Positions 8,022-15,797 are shown, counted from the first letter of the stretch. The stretch is DNA of 21,734 bases from Pseudomonadota bacterium (GCA_963205465.1 CAUJKG010000262.1:1-21734); one strand, 5' to 3'. Numbers and translations: made by a program. Notes: generated from the letters alone by a model not told the origin.

Positions 8022-9272
8022 ATGAGCCAATCCCCGAAATTTCAGGTGCGTGTCGAGCGGTCGATCCAATCGATTGACAAAAGCACTTGGGATTCTTGCG
8101 CCAAGGGCTTTCGTGAACTTCCTGAATCAAAATCTGAAGCGCCGAAATCGACTTCTCAGGCACTTGAATCGGGACTTGAAGACGCCTTCGCAGATTCCAG
8201 TAACCCTTTTATTTTACACGATTTTCTAGCTTCTCTCGAAACCTCGAAATCGGTCGGCGGAAGAAGCGGCTGGCTGCCGCAACATCTCATCGTTGAAGAC
8301 GATCGCGGTGAAATTCATGCGGTCGCGCCCTGTTATCTGAAGTCACACAGCCAGGGCGAATATGTCTTCGACCACGGCTGGGCCGACGCCTATGAACGCG
8401 CGGGCGGAAGCTATTATCCGAAGCTTCAGGTAGCGGTGCCCTTTACGCCAGTCACCGGCCCTCGCCTGCTCGTCAAGGCAGGCGCGCATGCCGACGCCGC
8501 ACGCAACGCGCTGGTCGCGGGCATGGTCGAACTTTGCAAGATGCGTGAGGCTTCCTCCGTCCATGTAACCTTCGCGCAGAAGAGCGAATGGAATTTTCTG
8601 ACCGAAGCCGGCATGCTGGCACGCACCGACCGGCAATTTCACTGGCACAATCAGGGTTACGCAAATTTCGACGACTTTCTCGCAGCCTTGTCATCGAACA
8701 AGCGAAAGACGATCCGGCGTGAGCGGCGCAATGCGCTGGAGAGCGGCATCGAGATCGTCCGGCTCACCGGAAACGGCTTGACCGAGTCCGTCTGGGATTC
8801 TTTCTTCGCGTTCTATATGGACACCGGCTCGCGCAAATGGGGCCGCCCTTATCTCACCCGCGATTTCTTTTCGCATGTCAGCGCGGCGATGGCCGACCGC
8901 ATTCTTCTGGTTATGGCCAAACGCAACGGGCACTATATCGCGGGCGCACTGAACTTCATCGGACAGGAAACACTTTATGGCCGCAACTGGGGCGCTATCG
9001 AGCATCATCCCTTTCTGCATTTCGAAGTCTGTTATTATCAGGCGATCGAATACGCCGTCGAACACGGACTGAAATCTGTTGAGGCGGGTGCGCAGGGAGA
9101 GCACAAGCTCCTGCGAGGCTACGTTCCAGTACCCACCTATTCATCACACTATATCGTGCATCCCGGCCTTCGCCGTGCGGTCGGCGACTATCTCCAGCAG
9201 GAACGCGAATACGTCGAAGCCGAACGCGAACAGCTGGCCGAAGCCGCTCCCTATCGGCGCACCGCAACTTGA
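8022..9272 (+). CDS. FemAB/GNAT-like acyltransferase (Pfam PF04339 type)
   Basis: A 416-residue protein of the PF04339 peptidoglycan biosynthesis/recognition family, related to GNAT and FemAB acyltransferases; substrates are largely unknown. Family landmarks are NPFILHDFLASLE, GWLPQHLIVED, the SSNKRKTIRRERR segment, the FYMDTGSRKWGRPYLT block and a late GAQGEHKLLRGYVP loop. No signal peptide or membrane segment is present. Oddity: between the usual N-terminal tryptophan (W23) and NPF there is a polar, Ser/Glu/Lys-rich stretch of about 35 residues where relatives normally have a short link. It follows the palindromic element and stands alone. Confidence 0.85.
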   Translation: MSQSPKFQVRVERSIQSIDKSTWDSCAKGFRELPESKSEAPKSTSQALESGLEDAFADSSNPFILHDFLASLETSKSVGGRSGWLPQHLIVEDDRGEIHAVAPCYLKSHSQGEYVFDHGWADAYERAGGSYYPKLQVAVPFTPVTGPRLLVKAGAHADAARNALVAGMVELCKMREASSVHVTFAQKSEWNFLTEAGMLARTDRQFHWHNQGYANFDDFLAALSSNKRKTIRRERRNALESGIEIVRLTGNGLTESVWDSFFAFYMDTGSRKWGRPYLTRDFFSHVSAAMADRILLVMAKRNGHYIAGALNFIGQETLYGRNWGAIEHHPFLHFEVCYYQAIEYAVEHGLKSVEAGAQGEHKLLRGYVPVPTYSSHYIVHPGLRRAVGDYLQQEREYVEAEREQLAEAAPYRRTAT

Positions 9273-9322
9273 CTGCGCCCAGCAGCGCTGCAATCTGAAC
9301 GAAGACACGAGGGGCGAGAACC

Positions 9323-9745
9323 ATGGCCGATTACGACAACAACAACATCTTCGCGAAGATCCTGCGCGGCGAGCTTCCGGCCAATAAGGTCTACGAAGAC
9401 GAACACACGCTTGCGTTCCTCGACATCATGCCGCGCGCGCCCGGACACACGCTCATCATCCCCAAAAAGCCCGCGCGCAATCTGCTCGACGTCGATCCAG
9501 AGTCGCTCGCGCATGTCATCAAGACGGCGAAGAAGATCGCCATTGCCGGGAAGAAAGCGTTCAACGCCGACGGCATCACCATGCAGCAGTTCAACGAAGC
9601 TGCCGGCGGCCAGGTCGTGTTTCACCTGCATGTGCACATCATTCCACGGCACAAGGATGTGCCGATGAAACCCGCCGCAAGCATGATGGAAAAGCCCGAG
9701 GTTCTCGCCGAGCATGCGCAGCTTCTCAAAGCCGCGCTCGCCTAA
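9323..9745 (+). CDS. HIT family nucleotide-binding hydrolase (HINT-like)
   Basis: A 140-residue histidine-triad protein of the HINT branch, expected to hydrolyse AMP-lysine or other nucleoside phosphoramidates. The triad H101-L-H103-V-H105-I-I is complete and is followed by PRH. The upstream FNEAAGGQVVF and the N-terminal IFAKILRGELPANKVYED are typical of the family. A good ribosome site (GAGGGGCGAG) precedes the ATG. Its TAA stop interlocks with the azlD stop on the other strand within CTAA at 9742-9745. Confidence 0.94.
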   Translation: MADYDNNNIFAKILRGELPANKVYEDEHTLAFLDIMPRAPGHTLIIPKKPARNLLDVDPESLAHVIKTAKKIAIAGKKAFNADGITMQQFNEAAGGQVVFHLHVHIIPRHKDVPMKPAASMMEKPEVLAEHAQLLKAALA

Positions 9746-10086
9746 CGAAACAGCACGGCCCCACCCACGATAGCGATCTCGGCCGTGATGATGCCGGCCA
9801 GCACCGAGCGCCGGAACAGGAAGTAAGCGGCAACTCCGATCACGATGGTCATGAGCCGGATCCAGAGCGGGACGCCGGCGAGATCGCCGGTCGGCGCGAG
9901 CACGAGACGCGCGATCACGCCTGCAAGAAGCGCTGTCGCGACGGCGCGGATGAACACCAGCAGCTCGCCGTCTTCATCGATCTTGCGGGAGAACAGCACG
10001 GCAGCGGAACGGAAAACATCCGTAGGCAGAAAGCCCGCGAGGATCACGAGGAGATAGGCATAGAGCATCGGATCGTTGAGACTCAT
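9742..10086 (-). CDS. azlD: AzlD-type branched-chain amino acid transport subunit
   Basis: A 114-residue integral membrane protein with about four hydrophobic helices, matching AzlD, the small partner of AzlC in branched-chain amino acid (azaleucine) export. The early LVILAGFLPTDVFRSAAVLF segment is typical of the family. Its ATG overlaps the azlC TGA (10083-10086), so the two subunits should be made in step. Substrate specificity cannot be read from sequence. Confidence 0.88.
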   Translation of the reverse strand: MSLNDPMLYAYLLVILAGFLPTDVFRSAAVLFSRKIDEDGELLVFIRAVATALLAGVIARLVLAPTGDLAGVPLWIRLMTIVIGVAAYFLFRRSVLAGIITAEIAIVGGAVLFR

Positions 10087-10838
10087 GCCTTCGCCCTCCG
10101 GCGGCGCCCGATCGCATAAGCAGCGCCTCCCCCGATCAGGCCGATCCAGAGCAGATCAAGCTGTCCGCCATATTGTGCGAAGACCGGCGACAGCAGGAGC
10201 CCGAACACCAAAGCCAGCCGGTCGATGAGGTCGCGCGAATTGCGGATCAACTGCAACAGAAACGAAATCGGCGTCAGAAAGATCAGCCCGTTGGCAAGCG
10301 CCTGCGGCAGCGAGGCCGCCAAGTAAAATCCTATGACTGTACCGATACAGCTTTCGAGAATGAAGGTGATCGACATGCCGAAGAAAAACGGCATGCGTGC
10401 GTTGACCGGCACCCCCGGCATCAGCCGGAAGCTCTCGACCCAGGCGGTGACCGCGACAAAGTGCGAGGATGCAAGCTGCGTCCAGAACCCGCTTCGTCCG
10501 CGAATGACCGGCAGCAAGGATGCCACCATCGGAAAAAACCTCGCCGAAGACAGGCCTACGGCAAGCGCAACCACCGCAACCGGGCTGCCGGCGGCAAAGC
10601 CGCCGACGATCAGAACCTGCGCCGGCAGCGCCCAAACGATCAGCGTCGAAAGAATTGCAGCCCCGAGCGGAAAACCAATGTCCCGGACCAAGCCGCCGAA
10701 CCCCACGAAGCCGGAGAAAAGCACGACCGCCTGTATGGAGGTCAGGGCCGCAATGGTACCGCGCAAGTACCACAGGCGCGGCGGGGCTTCCGGCGCGTCG
10801 GGAGGCGGCGTGGCGCCAGAAGGGGTCGGATTCGCCAA
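10083..10838 (-). CDS. azlC: AzlC family branched-chain amino acid exporter
   Basis: A 251-residue membrane protein of the AzlC family with about six hydrophobic segments; FGGLVRDIGFPLGAAILST and GLSSARFFPMVASLLP are family-type motifs. It works with the overlapping azlD. The start is uncertain. The frame has no ATG or GTG before the first helix; the only starts are TTG at 10838, and TTG 24 codons later at the edge of the first helix. The sequence before the first TTG is pyrimidine-rich with no Shine-Dalgarno match. The N-terminal 20 residues implied by the first TTG are Pro/Ala-rich and may not be translated. Confidence 0.85.
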   Translation of the reverse strand: MANPTPSGATPPPDAPEAPPRLWYLRGTIAALTSIQAVVLFSGFVGFGGLVRDIGFPLGAAILSTLIVWALPAQVLIVGGFAAGSPVAVVALAVGLSSARFFPMVASLLPVIRGRSGFWTQLASSHFVAVTAWVESFRLMPGVPVNARMPFFFGMSITFILESCIGTVIGFYLAASLPQALANGLIFLTPISFLLQLIRNSRDLIDRLALVFGLLLSPVFAQYGGQLDLLWIGLIGGGAAYAIGRRRRAKA

Positions 10839-10886
10839 GGGGAGAAAGCTTTCGCGGGACTAAAAACCGGGCGCGACAAAACAACA

Positions 10887-10913
10887 GCGGCGCGCCCGTT
10901 ACAAGCGCGCCGC
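10887..10913 (-). terminator. Probable intrinsic terminator of clpA
   Basis: A perfect 9-bp GC stem (GCGGCGCGC at 10887-10895 with GCGCGCCGC at 10905-10913). Read on the minus strand it is followed by a T-rich TGTTGTTTTG. It lies 24 bases beyond the clpA stop, between clpA and azlC. Confidence 0.65.
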
Positions 10914-10936
10914 ATGCATTTCAGGGCTACCGAACC

Positions 10937-13336
10937 TCAGACGTTGACGAGCGGAGCCTTGGGCCCGGAATCGCCCGAACCATCGTCTTTCTTGGAAGTC
11001 TTGCGCGGGCGCTTGCCGCTCTTGGCGACGTCCTTTTCAGGCCGCGGCGTAATCGGCCCTTCCGGATATTCGAAGGCCAGAACCGGCAAGCCCTCGGCTT
11101 CGCCCACGACGACGCGGACGTGACCGCCGTCCTTGAGCTTGCCGAACAGGACTTCATCGGCGAGCGGCTTCTTGACATTTTCCTGGATCACACGGGCCAT
11201 CGGCCGCGCACCCATCAATTCGTCATAGCCCTGGTCGATCAGCCAGCGCTTGGCCTCGTCGGAAAGCTCGATAGTCACACCGCGATCGGCAAGCTGCGCT
11301 TCGAGCTGAAGCACGAACTTCTCGACCACCTGCCCAATGATATCGGTCGAGAGATGCGAGAACGGAATGATCGCATCGAGGCGATTGCGGAACTCCGGGG
11401 TAAACAGGCGGTTGATCGCTTCGGCGTCATCGCCTTCCCGTTTGGAGCGCGTAAAGCCGAATGCCGCTCTTGCCATATCGGCGGCGCCCGCATTCGTCGT
11501 CATGATGAGAATGACGTTGCGGAAATTCACCGACTTGCCGTTGTGGTCCGTCAGCTTGCCGTGATCCATCACCTGCAGAAGCACGTTGAACAGATCCGGA
11601 TGCGCCTTCTCGATTTCGTCGAGCAGCACCACGCAATGCGGATTCTGGTCGACGCCATCGGTGAGCAAGCCCCCCTGATCGAAACCGACATAGCCGGGAG
11701 GCGCGCCGATCAGACGCGAAACCGTATGCCGCTCCATGTATTCCGACATATCGAAACGCAGGAGCTGCACACCGAGACTTTGCGCAAGCTGCTTCGCGAC
11801 TTCGGTTTTGCCGACACCGGTCGGCCCCGAGAACAGATAAGAGCCGATCGGCTTCTCCGGCTCCCGCAAACCCGCCCGCGCGAGCTTGATCGCGGCGGTC
11901 AGCGCCTGAATCGCCTTGTCCTGACCGAACACGACATTCTTGAGCCCGGTTTCCAGATTGGCGAGCACGATCGCGTCATCCTTGGAAACCGTCTTCGGCG
12001 GCACGCGCGCCATGGTGGCGACGGTCGCCTCGATTTCCTTGGTGCCGATGGTTTTCTTTCGCTTCGATTCCGGCACCAGCATCTGCGCCGCACCGGACTC
12101 GTCGATCACGTCGATGGCCTTGTCCGGCAATTTGCGATCATGAATGTAGCGCACGGATAGATCTACCGCGGCCTTGATCGCGTCGTTGGTGTAGCGAAGC
12201 TTGTGGTAGTCCTCGAAATAAGGCTTCAAGCCCTTGAGGATCTCCACCGCGTCTTCCGGGGTCGGCTCGTTCACGTCGATCTTCTGGAAGCGACGCACGA
12301 GCGCGCGATCCTTCTCGAAGTGCTGGCGATATTCCTTGTAGGTCGTCGAGCCGACGCAACGGATTGAACCGGAAGCAAGCGCAGGCTTTAAAAGGTTCGA
12401 GGCATCCATGGCGCCGCCGGAAGTGGCGCCCGCGCCGATTACGGTGTGGATTTCGTCGATGAACACGACCGCGTTCGGATGCGCTTCGAGTTCCTTGATC
12501 ACCTGCTTGAGGCGTTCTTCGAAATCGCCGCGATAGCGGGTGCCGGCGAGCAGCGAGCCCATGTCGAGCGAAAACACCGTCGCGCCCCTGAGCACTTCAG
12601 GCACGTCGCCGTTTACAATGCGAAGCGCGAGACCTTCGGCGATTGCGGTCTTGCCGACGCCGGGATCACCAACATAAAGCGGGTTGTTCTTCTGGCGGCG
12701 GCAGAGAACCTGGATCGTGCGCGCAATTTCACTCGCCCGGCCGATCAGGGGATCGATCTTGCCTTCCTTGGCCTTCTTGTTGAGGTTGACGCAGTAAGCT
12801 TCAAGCGCATCCGCCTTCTTTTTCGGCTGCTCATCTCCGGGCTTCGCTTCACCCTCGTCTTCCGCGCCACGCACCGGCTTGCTTTCATTCATGCCGGGCC
12901 GCTTCGCGATACCGTGACTGATGTAATTCACCGCGTCGTAGCGCGTCATCTCCTGCTCCTGCAGGAAATATGCGGCATGGCTCTCGCGCTCGGCGAAAAT
13001 CGCAACCAGCACGTTCGCGCCGGTAACCTCTTCCCGGCCCGAAGACTGCACATGAATGACAGCGCGCTGAATCACGCGCTGGAACCCGGCCGTGGGTTTG
13101 GAATCCTCACCTGCCTCGACCACCAGATTGTCGAGTTCTCCATCGATATATTCGATCAGGTTGCGCTTGAGCTTCTCGATATCGACATTGCACGCGCGCA
13201 TAACGGCAGCGGCGTCCTGATCGTCGAGCAACGCCAGCAAAAGATGCTCAAGCGTCGCATATTCATGGTGCCGCTCGTTGGCTTGCGCCAGCGCGCGATG
13301 AAGGGAGTTCTCTAAACTGCGCGAAAAGGTCGGCAT
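10937..13336 (-). CDS. clpA: ATP-dependent Clp protease ATP-binding subunit ClpA
   Basis: A 799-residue AAA+ unfoldase that feeds substrates, including ClpS-delivered N-degron proteins, into ClpP. It has an N-domain (MPTFSRSLENSLHRALAQAN start), an acidic/Lys-rich linker near 150-180, and two AAA+ modules. Walker A motifs are GDPGVGKT (223-230) and GPTGVGKT (504-511); Walker B motifs are VVFIDE and VVLLDE. The start at 13336 is chosen over a GTG four codons upstream, because the latter would use the AAGGAA ribosome site as coding sequence. The ClpP-docking loop reads F626-G-F rather than the usual I/L/V-G-F/L. A charged C-terminal tail of about 40 residues follows the D2 domain. clpS lies 159 bases upstream. 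Confidence 0.97.
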   Translation of the reverse strand: MPTFSRSLENSLHRALAQANERHHEYATLEHLLLALLDDQDAAAVMRACNVDIEKLKRNLIEYIDGELDNLVVEAGEDSKPTAGFQRVIQRAVIHVQSSGREEVTGANVLVAIFAERESHAAYFLQEQEMTRYDAVNYISHGIAKRPGMNESKPVRGAEDEGEAKPGDEQPKKKADALEAYCVNLNKKAKEGKIDPLIGRASEIARTIQVLCRRQKNNPLYVGDPGVGKTAIAEGLALRIVNGDVPEVLRGATVFSLDMGSLLAGTRYRGDFEERLKQVIKELEAHPNAVVFIDEIHTVIGAGATSGGAMDASNLLKPALASGSIRCVGSTTYKEYRQHFEKDRALVRRFQKIDVNEPTPEDAVEILKGLKPYFEDYHKLRYTNDAIKAAVDLSVRYIHDRKLPDKAIDVIDESGAAQMLVPESKRKKTIGTKEIEATVATMARVPPKTVSKDDAIVLANLETGLKNVVFGQDKAIQALTAAIKLARAGLREPEKPIGSYLFSGPTGVGKTEVAKQLAQSLGVQLLRFDMSEYMERHTVSRLIGAPPGYVGFDQGGLLTDGVDQNPHCVVLLDEIEKAHPDLFNVLLQVMDHGKLTDHNGKSVNFRNVILIMTTNAGAADMARAAFGFTRSKREGDDAEAINRLFTPEFRNRLDAIIPFSHLSTDIIGQVVEKFVLQLEAQLADRGVTIELSDEAKRWLIDQGYDELMGARPMARVIQENVKKPLADEVLFGKLKDGGHVRVVVGEAEGLPVLAFEYPEGPITPRPEKDVAKSGKRPRKTSKKDDGSGDSGPKAPLVNV

Positions 13337-13412
13337 CGGTTCCTTCACTGTCCGGGTGATTCACCGGGCTCTTGGAGGAGAAAGTCTGCCGGTGCTTGGG
13401 CTGGATGTCCAC

Positions 13413-13440
13413 TATCTAGGTCGGTCTGGACAGGATACAA
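13413..13440 (-). promoter_or_regulatory. Possible clpA promoter
   Basis: On the minus strand TTGTAT (13440-13435) and TAGATA (13418-13413) are 16 bases apart, in the gap between clpS and clpA. This suggests clpA can be transcribed apart from clpS. The -35 is only a fair match. A nearby inverted repeat GTAGCG (13464-13469) / CGCTAC (13494-13499) begins at the clpS stop, without a T-run. I found no clear RpoH heat-shock promoter. Confidence 0.35.
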
Positions 13441-13495
13441 TAGCCGCAGATCGGGGCGATACTGTAGCGGGAACGGCCCGAGAGAACCTCGCGCG

Positions 13496-13861
13496 CTACT
13501 TCTTTTCCATCACGCATTGAAGCGGATGCTGGTGCTTGCGCGCGAAATCCATCACCTGCGTCACCTTCGTTTCGGCGACCTCATAAGTAAAAATTCCGCA
13601 TTCGCCGACCCCGTTCTGATGAACGTGCAGCATGATCCGGGTCGCATCCTCTCGCTGCTTGTTGAAAAAGCGCTCGAGCACATGCACGACGAATTCCATC
13701 GGCGTGTAGTCGTCATTGAGCAGAAGCACGCGATAAAGGTTCGGCCGCTTGGTCTGCGGCTTGGTGCGGGTAATAACCGCGGTACCGGTTCCATCGTCGC
13801 CGGCGTTGCGCCTGTCATTGTTGCCCTTGGCCAACCTGACCGGCAAAAACCCGCTCTTCAT
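13496..13861 (-). CDS. clpS: ClpS N-degron adaptor for ClpA
   Basis: The adaptor that binds proteins with destabilising N-terminal residues and hands them to ClpA. The core is unmistakable: RPNLYRVLLLNDDYTPMEF (the N-D-D substrate-pocket motif), MLHVHQNGVGECG (pocket histidine) and the C-terminal HQHPLQCVMEKK. From the ATG at 13861 it has 121 residues, close to the usual length, with a disordered N-terminal extension of about 35 residues that in ClpS enters the ClpA pore. An ATG at 13963 would add 34 residues unlike known ClpS and would place a 15-bp palindrome inside the gene. The ribosome site at 13861 is weak, so the start is less sure than the identity. Confidence 0.93.
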   Translation of the reverse strand: MKSGFLPVRLAKGNNDRRNAGDDGTGTAVITRTKPQTKRPNLYRVLLLNDDYTPMEFVVHVLERFFNKQREDATRIMLHVHQNGVGECGIFTYEVAETKVTQVMDFARKHQHPLQCVMEKK

Positions 13862-13938
13862 TTCGATTACGACAGCCAAGATTTCGCTTTCCCAGAAAAC
13901 CGCCCGGCTTTGCCTAGCCGGATTACCGATGTTTGAAA

Positions 13939-13953
13939 GGCCAGAATCTGGCC
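13939..13953. promoter_or_regulatory. 15-bp palindrome upstream of clpS
   Basis: GGCCAGA and TCTGGCC flank a single central A, 78 bases upstream of the chosen clpS start. Its size and symmetry suit a dimeric regulator site, but no regulator is identified. If clpS began at 13963 it would be inside the coding region. Confidence 0.35.
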
Positions 13954-14343
13954 GCCCAATCATATAGGCCGCCAGCGCCAGCCGCCAACGCCCTCGGCCG
14001 CAATTCCCGACAAGCCGATCGAAGACGTTCTCTTTCCGGCCGAACCAATGCCTTGAATTTACGGTGATTTAGAGGACTTTCGAGGGTTATTACCGGAACA
14101 GACGGGTGCCATGCATCGAGCCGCCGGTTTCGGCCGGCCTTGAGCGGATGGCGATCACGTTCCCCAGGCGGTTCCGGTCAGGGGTGACGGGCAAGCCGGA
14201 ATACCGCTGCGGTCGATAACTAAAATTTTAGCCGTCCTGTTCTGTCTTCGCTAATCCCGCCGGGGCAAGGCCCAGCCGGGATCGCCCATGTCCTCGCCTT
14301 TCGCACATACACGCAAGACTTAGTTAAAAGACGGAGTGCCACT

Positions 14344-14369
14344 GTCTCCGGCGTATTTCTCCCGGAGAC
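14344..14369 (+). promoter_or_regulatory. Leader hairpin that masks the ribosome binding site of the TadG-like gene
   Basis: A perfect 8-bp stem, GTCTCCGG (14344-14351) with CCGGAGAC (14362-14369), and a 10-base loop. The only Shine-Dalgarno sequence of the following gene, GGAG at 14364-14367, is fully inside the 3' arm, eight bases before the ATG at 14376. This geometry would block ribosome entry unless the stem opens. No T-run follows, so it is not a terminator. Confidence 0.55.
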
Positions 14370-14375
14370 CCTGCC

Positions 14376-15746
14376 ATGGGGATTTTTCAGCGTTTCTGGT
14401 CCGGCCATGACGGCCGTAAGGGCAACGTAGCAATTTTGTTCGCGCTGGCGCTCATCCCAGTCGTGGGTGCGACCGGTGCTGCCGTCGATTATGCGCTCGC
14501 CAACGCGAGCCGCACCTCCATGCAAAAGGCGCTCGACTCCACCGCCCTCGCCCTTGCCAAGCTGATGCCACTCTCGCAAGCCCAGCTCGATACGCAGGGC
14601 TGGCAAATTTTCCAGGCCAGCCTCGGCCACATTGCCGTGCAGCTTACACAGAGCAACCTGCAGATCTCCACTCCCGGCACGGGAAAGCTGGTGCTGAATG
14701 TCTCTGGTCAATATCAGCCTGCGATCGCCGGCGTGATCGGTATCAATCACTTCCCAGTCGGAGCACATGCCGAGGTAACCTGGGGCATCAAGAAGCTCGA
14801 GCTCGCGCTGGCGCTCGACAATACGGGCTCGATGTCCTCAAACAATAAAATGACCGAGTTGAAGAAGGCAGCGAAGAACCTTCTGACGACGCTACAGACC
14901 GCTGCGAAGAATCCAGGCGACGTAAAAGTATCGATCGTACCCTTCAACACCGTCGTGAACGTCGGCACGGCCAATAAGAACGCAAGCTGGATCCGCTGGG
15001 ATATCTGGGAGTCGCAGAACGGCTCTTGCAACAAGTCCGGCTACAATACCGAAAGCTCCTGCACCAACCAGAAAGTCTGCACCCGGTCTCAATATACCTC
15101 GCGAAACTCCTGCCAGAATAACGGCGGCAGCTGGGTTGATGCGACCTGGACCCCTTCCAGCCGGAACAACTGGAATGGCTGCGTCCAAGATCGCGATAAG
15201 GACACCAATCTCAACTACGATACGTTGGACACGACCCCGACATCATCCGACACGACGAAGTTTCCGGCATTTCAGTGCTCCTACTCCGTCACAAACTTGA
15301 TGCCGCTTTCCTACGACTGGACGAACCTCGCGAGCAAAATTGACGCGATGCAGCCGAACGGCGCCACCAACGTTACGATAGGTCTTGCCTGGGCCTGGCA
15401 TTCGCTCACAGCATCTGTCCCGCTAACGGAGGCTGCGGCACCGGCGCAGGATCTAAGCAAGTTCATCATTCTGATGACCGACGGCGACAACACGCAGAAC
15501 CGTTTCGGCGGCAATGGTTCGTCATATTGCGCACAGTGCGATACCCGAACCGCCCTCGCCTGCACCAACGCAAAAGCCGCCGGTATCCGCATCTACACGA
15601 TCCGCGTGATCGACGGGAATGCCGATCTGCTCAGAGCCTGCGCATCGGACCCCTCGATGTATTACGACGTGCAAAGCGCGAGCGACCTGACCTCCGTGTT
15701 CAACGCTATCGGCGGCCAGCTTGCAAACCTGCATCTGTCCCAGTAA
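14376..15746 (+). CDS. TadG-like pilus-assembly/VWA domain protein (orphan)
   Basis: A 456-residue protein with an N-terminal Tad-type segment: a basic start, then G16-N-V-A-I and a hydrophobic helix to about residue 40, typical of TadE/TadG. A von Willebrand A domain follows, with the metal site D148-N-T150-G-S152 and a later TDGDNT. It is expected to be anchored in the inner membrane with the VWA domain outside the cytoplasm. Within the VWA domain lies an extra Cys- and Asn-rich insert (about 214-300). It contains two copies of a C-x-K/R-S-x-Y-x5-C unit, C218...C229 and C235...C246, ending GGSW. More cysteines come later (YCAQCD, ALAC, LRAC). No other tad/cpa gene is in the window, so its partners are unknown. 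Confidence 0.85.
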   Translation: MGIFQRFWSGHDGRKGNVAILFALALIPVVGATGAAVDYALANASRTSMQKALDSTALALAKLMPLSQAQLDTQGWQIFQASLGHIAVQLTQSNLQISTPGTGKLVLNVSGQYQPAIAGVIGINHFPVGAHAEVTWGIKKLELALALDNTGSMSSNNKMTELKKAAKNLLTTLQTAAKNPGDVKVSIVPFNTVVNVGTANKNASWIRWDIWESQNGSCNKSGYNTESSCTNQKVCTRSQYTSRNSCQNNGGSWVDATWTPSSRNNWNGCVQDRDKDTNLNYDTLDTTPTSSDTTKFPAFQCSYSVTNLMPLSYDWTNLASKIDAMQPNGATNVTIGLAWAWHSLTASVPLTEAAAPAQDLSKFIILMTDGDNTQNRFGGNGSSYCAQCDTRTALACTNAKAAGIRIYTIRVIDGNADLLRACASDPSMYYDVQSASDLTSVFNAIGGQLANLHLSQ

Positions 15747-15769
15747 CGGCGAAGCCGAACGTACAATAA

Positions 15770-15797
15770 AAAAGCCCGGCCATTCGGCCGGGCTTTT
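15770..15797. terminator. Bidirectional terminator between TadG-like gene and phasin
   Basis: A perfect 12-bp stem (AAAAGCCCGGCC at 15770-15781 with GGCCGGGCTTTT at 15786-15797) and a four-base loop. Read on the minus strand it ends in six T followed by ATT, a strong terminator for the phasin gene; read on the plus strand it ends in four T after the TadG-like gene. Confidence 0.88.

Larger units (their letters stand above)
13862..14375. other. Long divergent intergenic region between clpS and TadG-like gene
   Basis: About 510 bases with no supported gene. It must hold promoters for both flanking genes, but I cannot point to a convincing -35/-10 pair for either. It contains three palindromes: GGCCAGA-A-TCTGGCC (13939-13953), the perfect 12-mer CTAAAATTTTAG (14220-14231) and a leader hairpin at 14344-14369. 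A reading frame on the minus strand that runs from inside the TadG-like gene to 14220 is treated as a shadow. Confidence 0.5.

Noticed and set aside
10156..10884. Minus-strand frame overlapping azlC, considered as an alternative or frameshifted azlC start
   Set aside because: Its residues are Arg/His/Gly-rich with no membrane helices; the azlC frame has the helices. It also begins with TTG, so it does not solve the start problem.
13349..13495. RpoH heat-shock promoter for clpA
   Set aside because: A CCCCGATCT segment resembles a -10 element, but no CTTG-type -35 lies at the proper distance.
14220..14768. Minus-strand frame spanning the 5' part of the TadG-like gene and its upstream region
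   Set aside because: Starts inside a real gene on the other strand, has no ribosome site and no family likeness.
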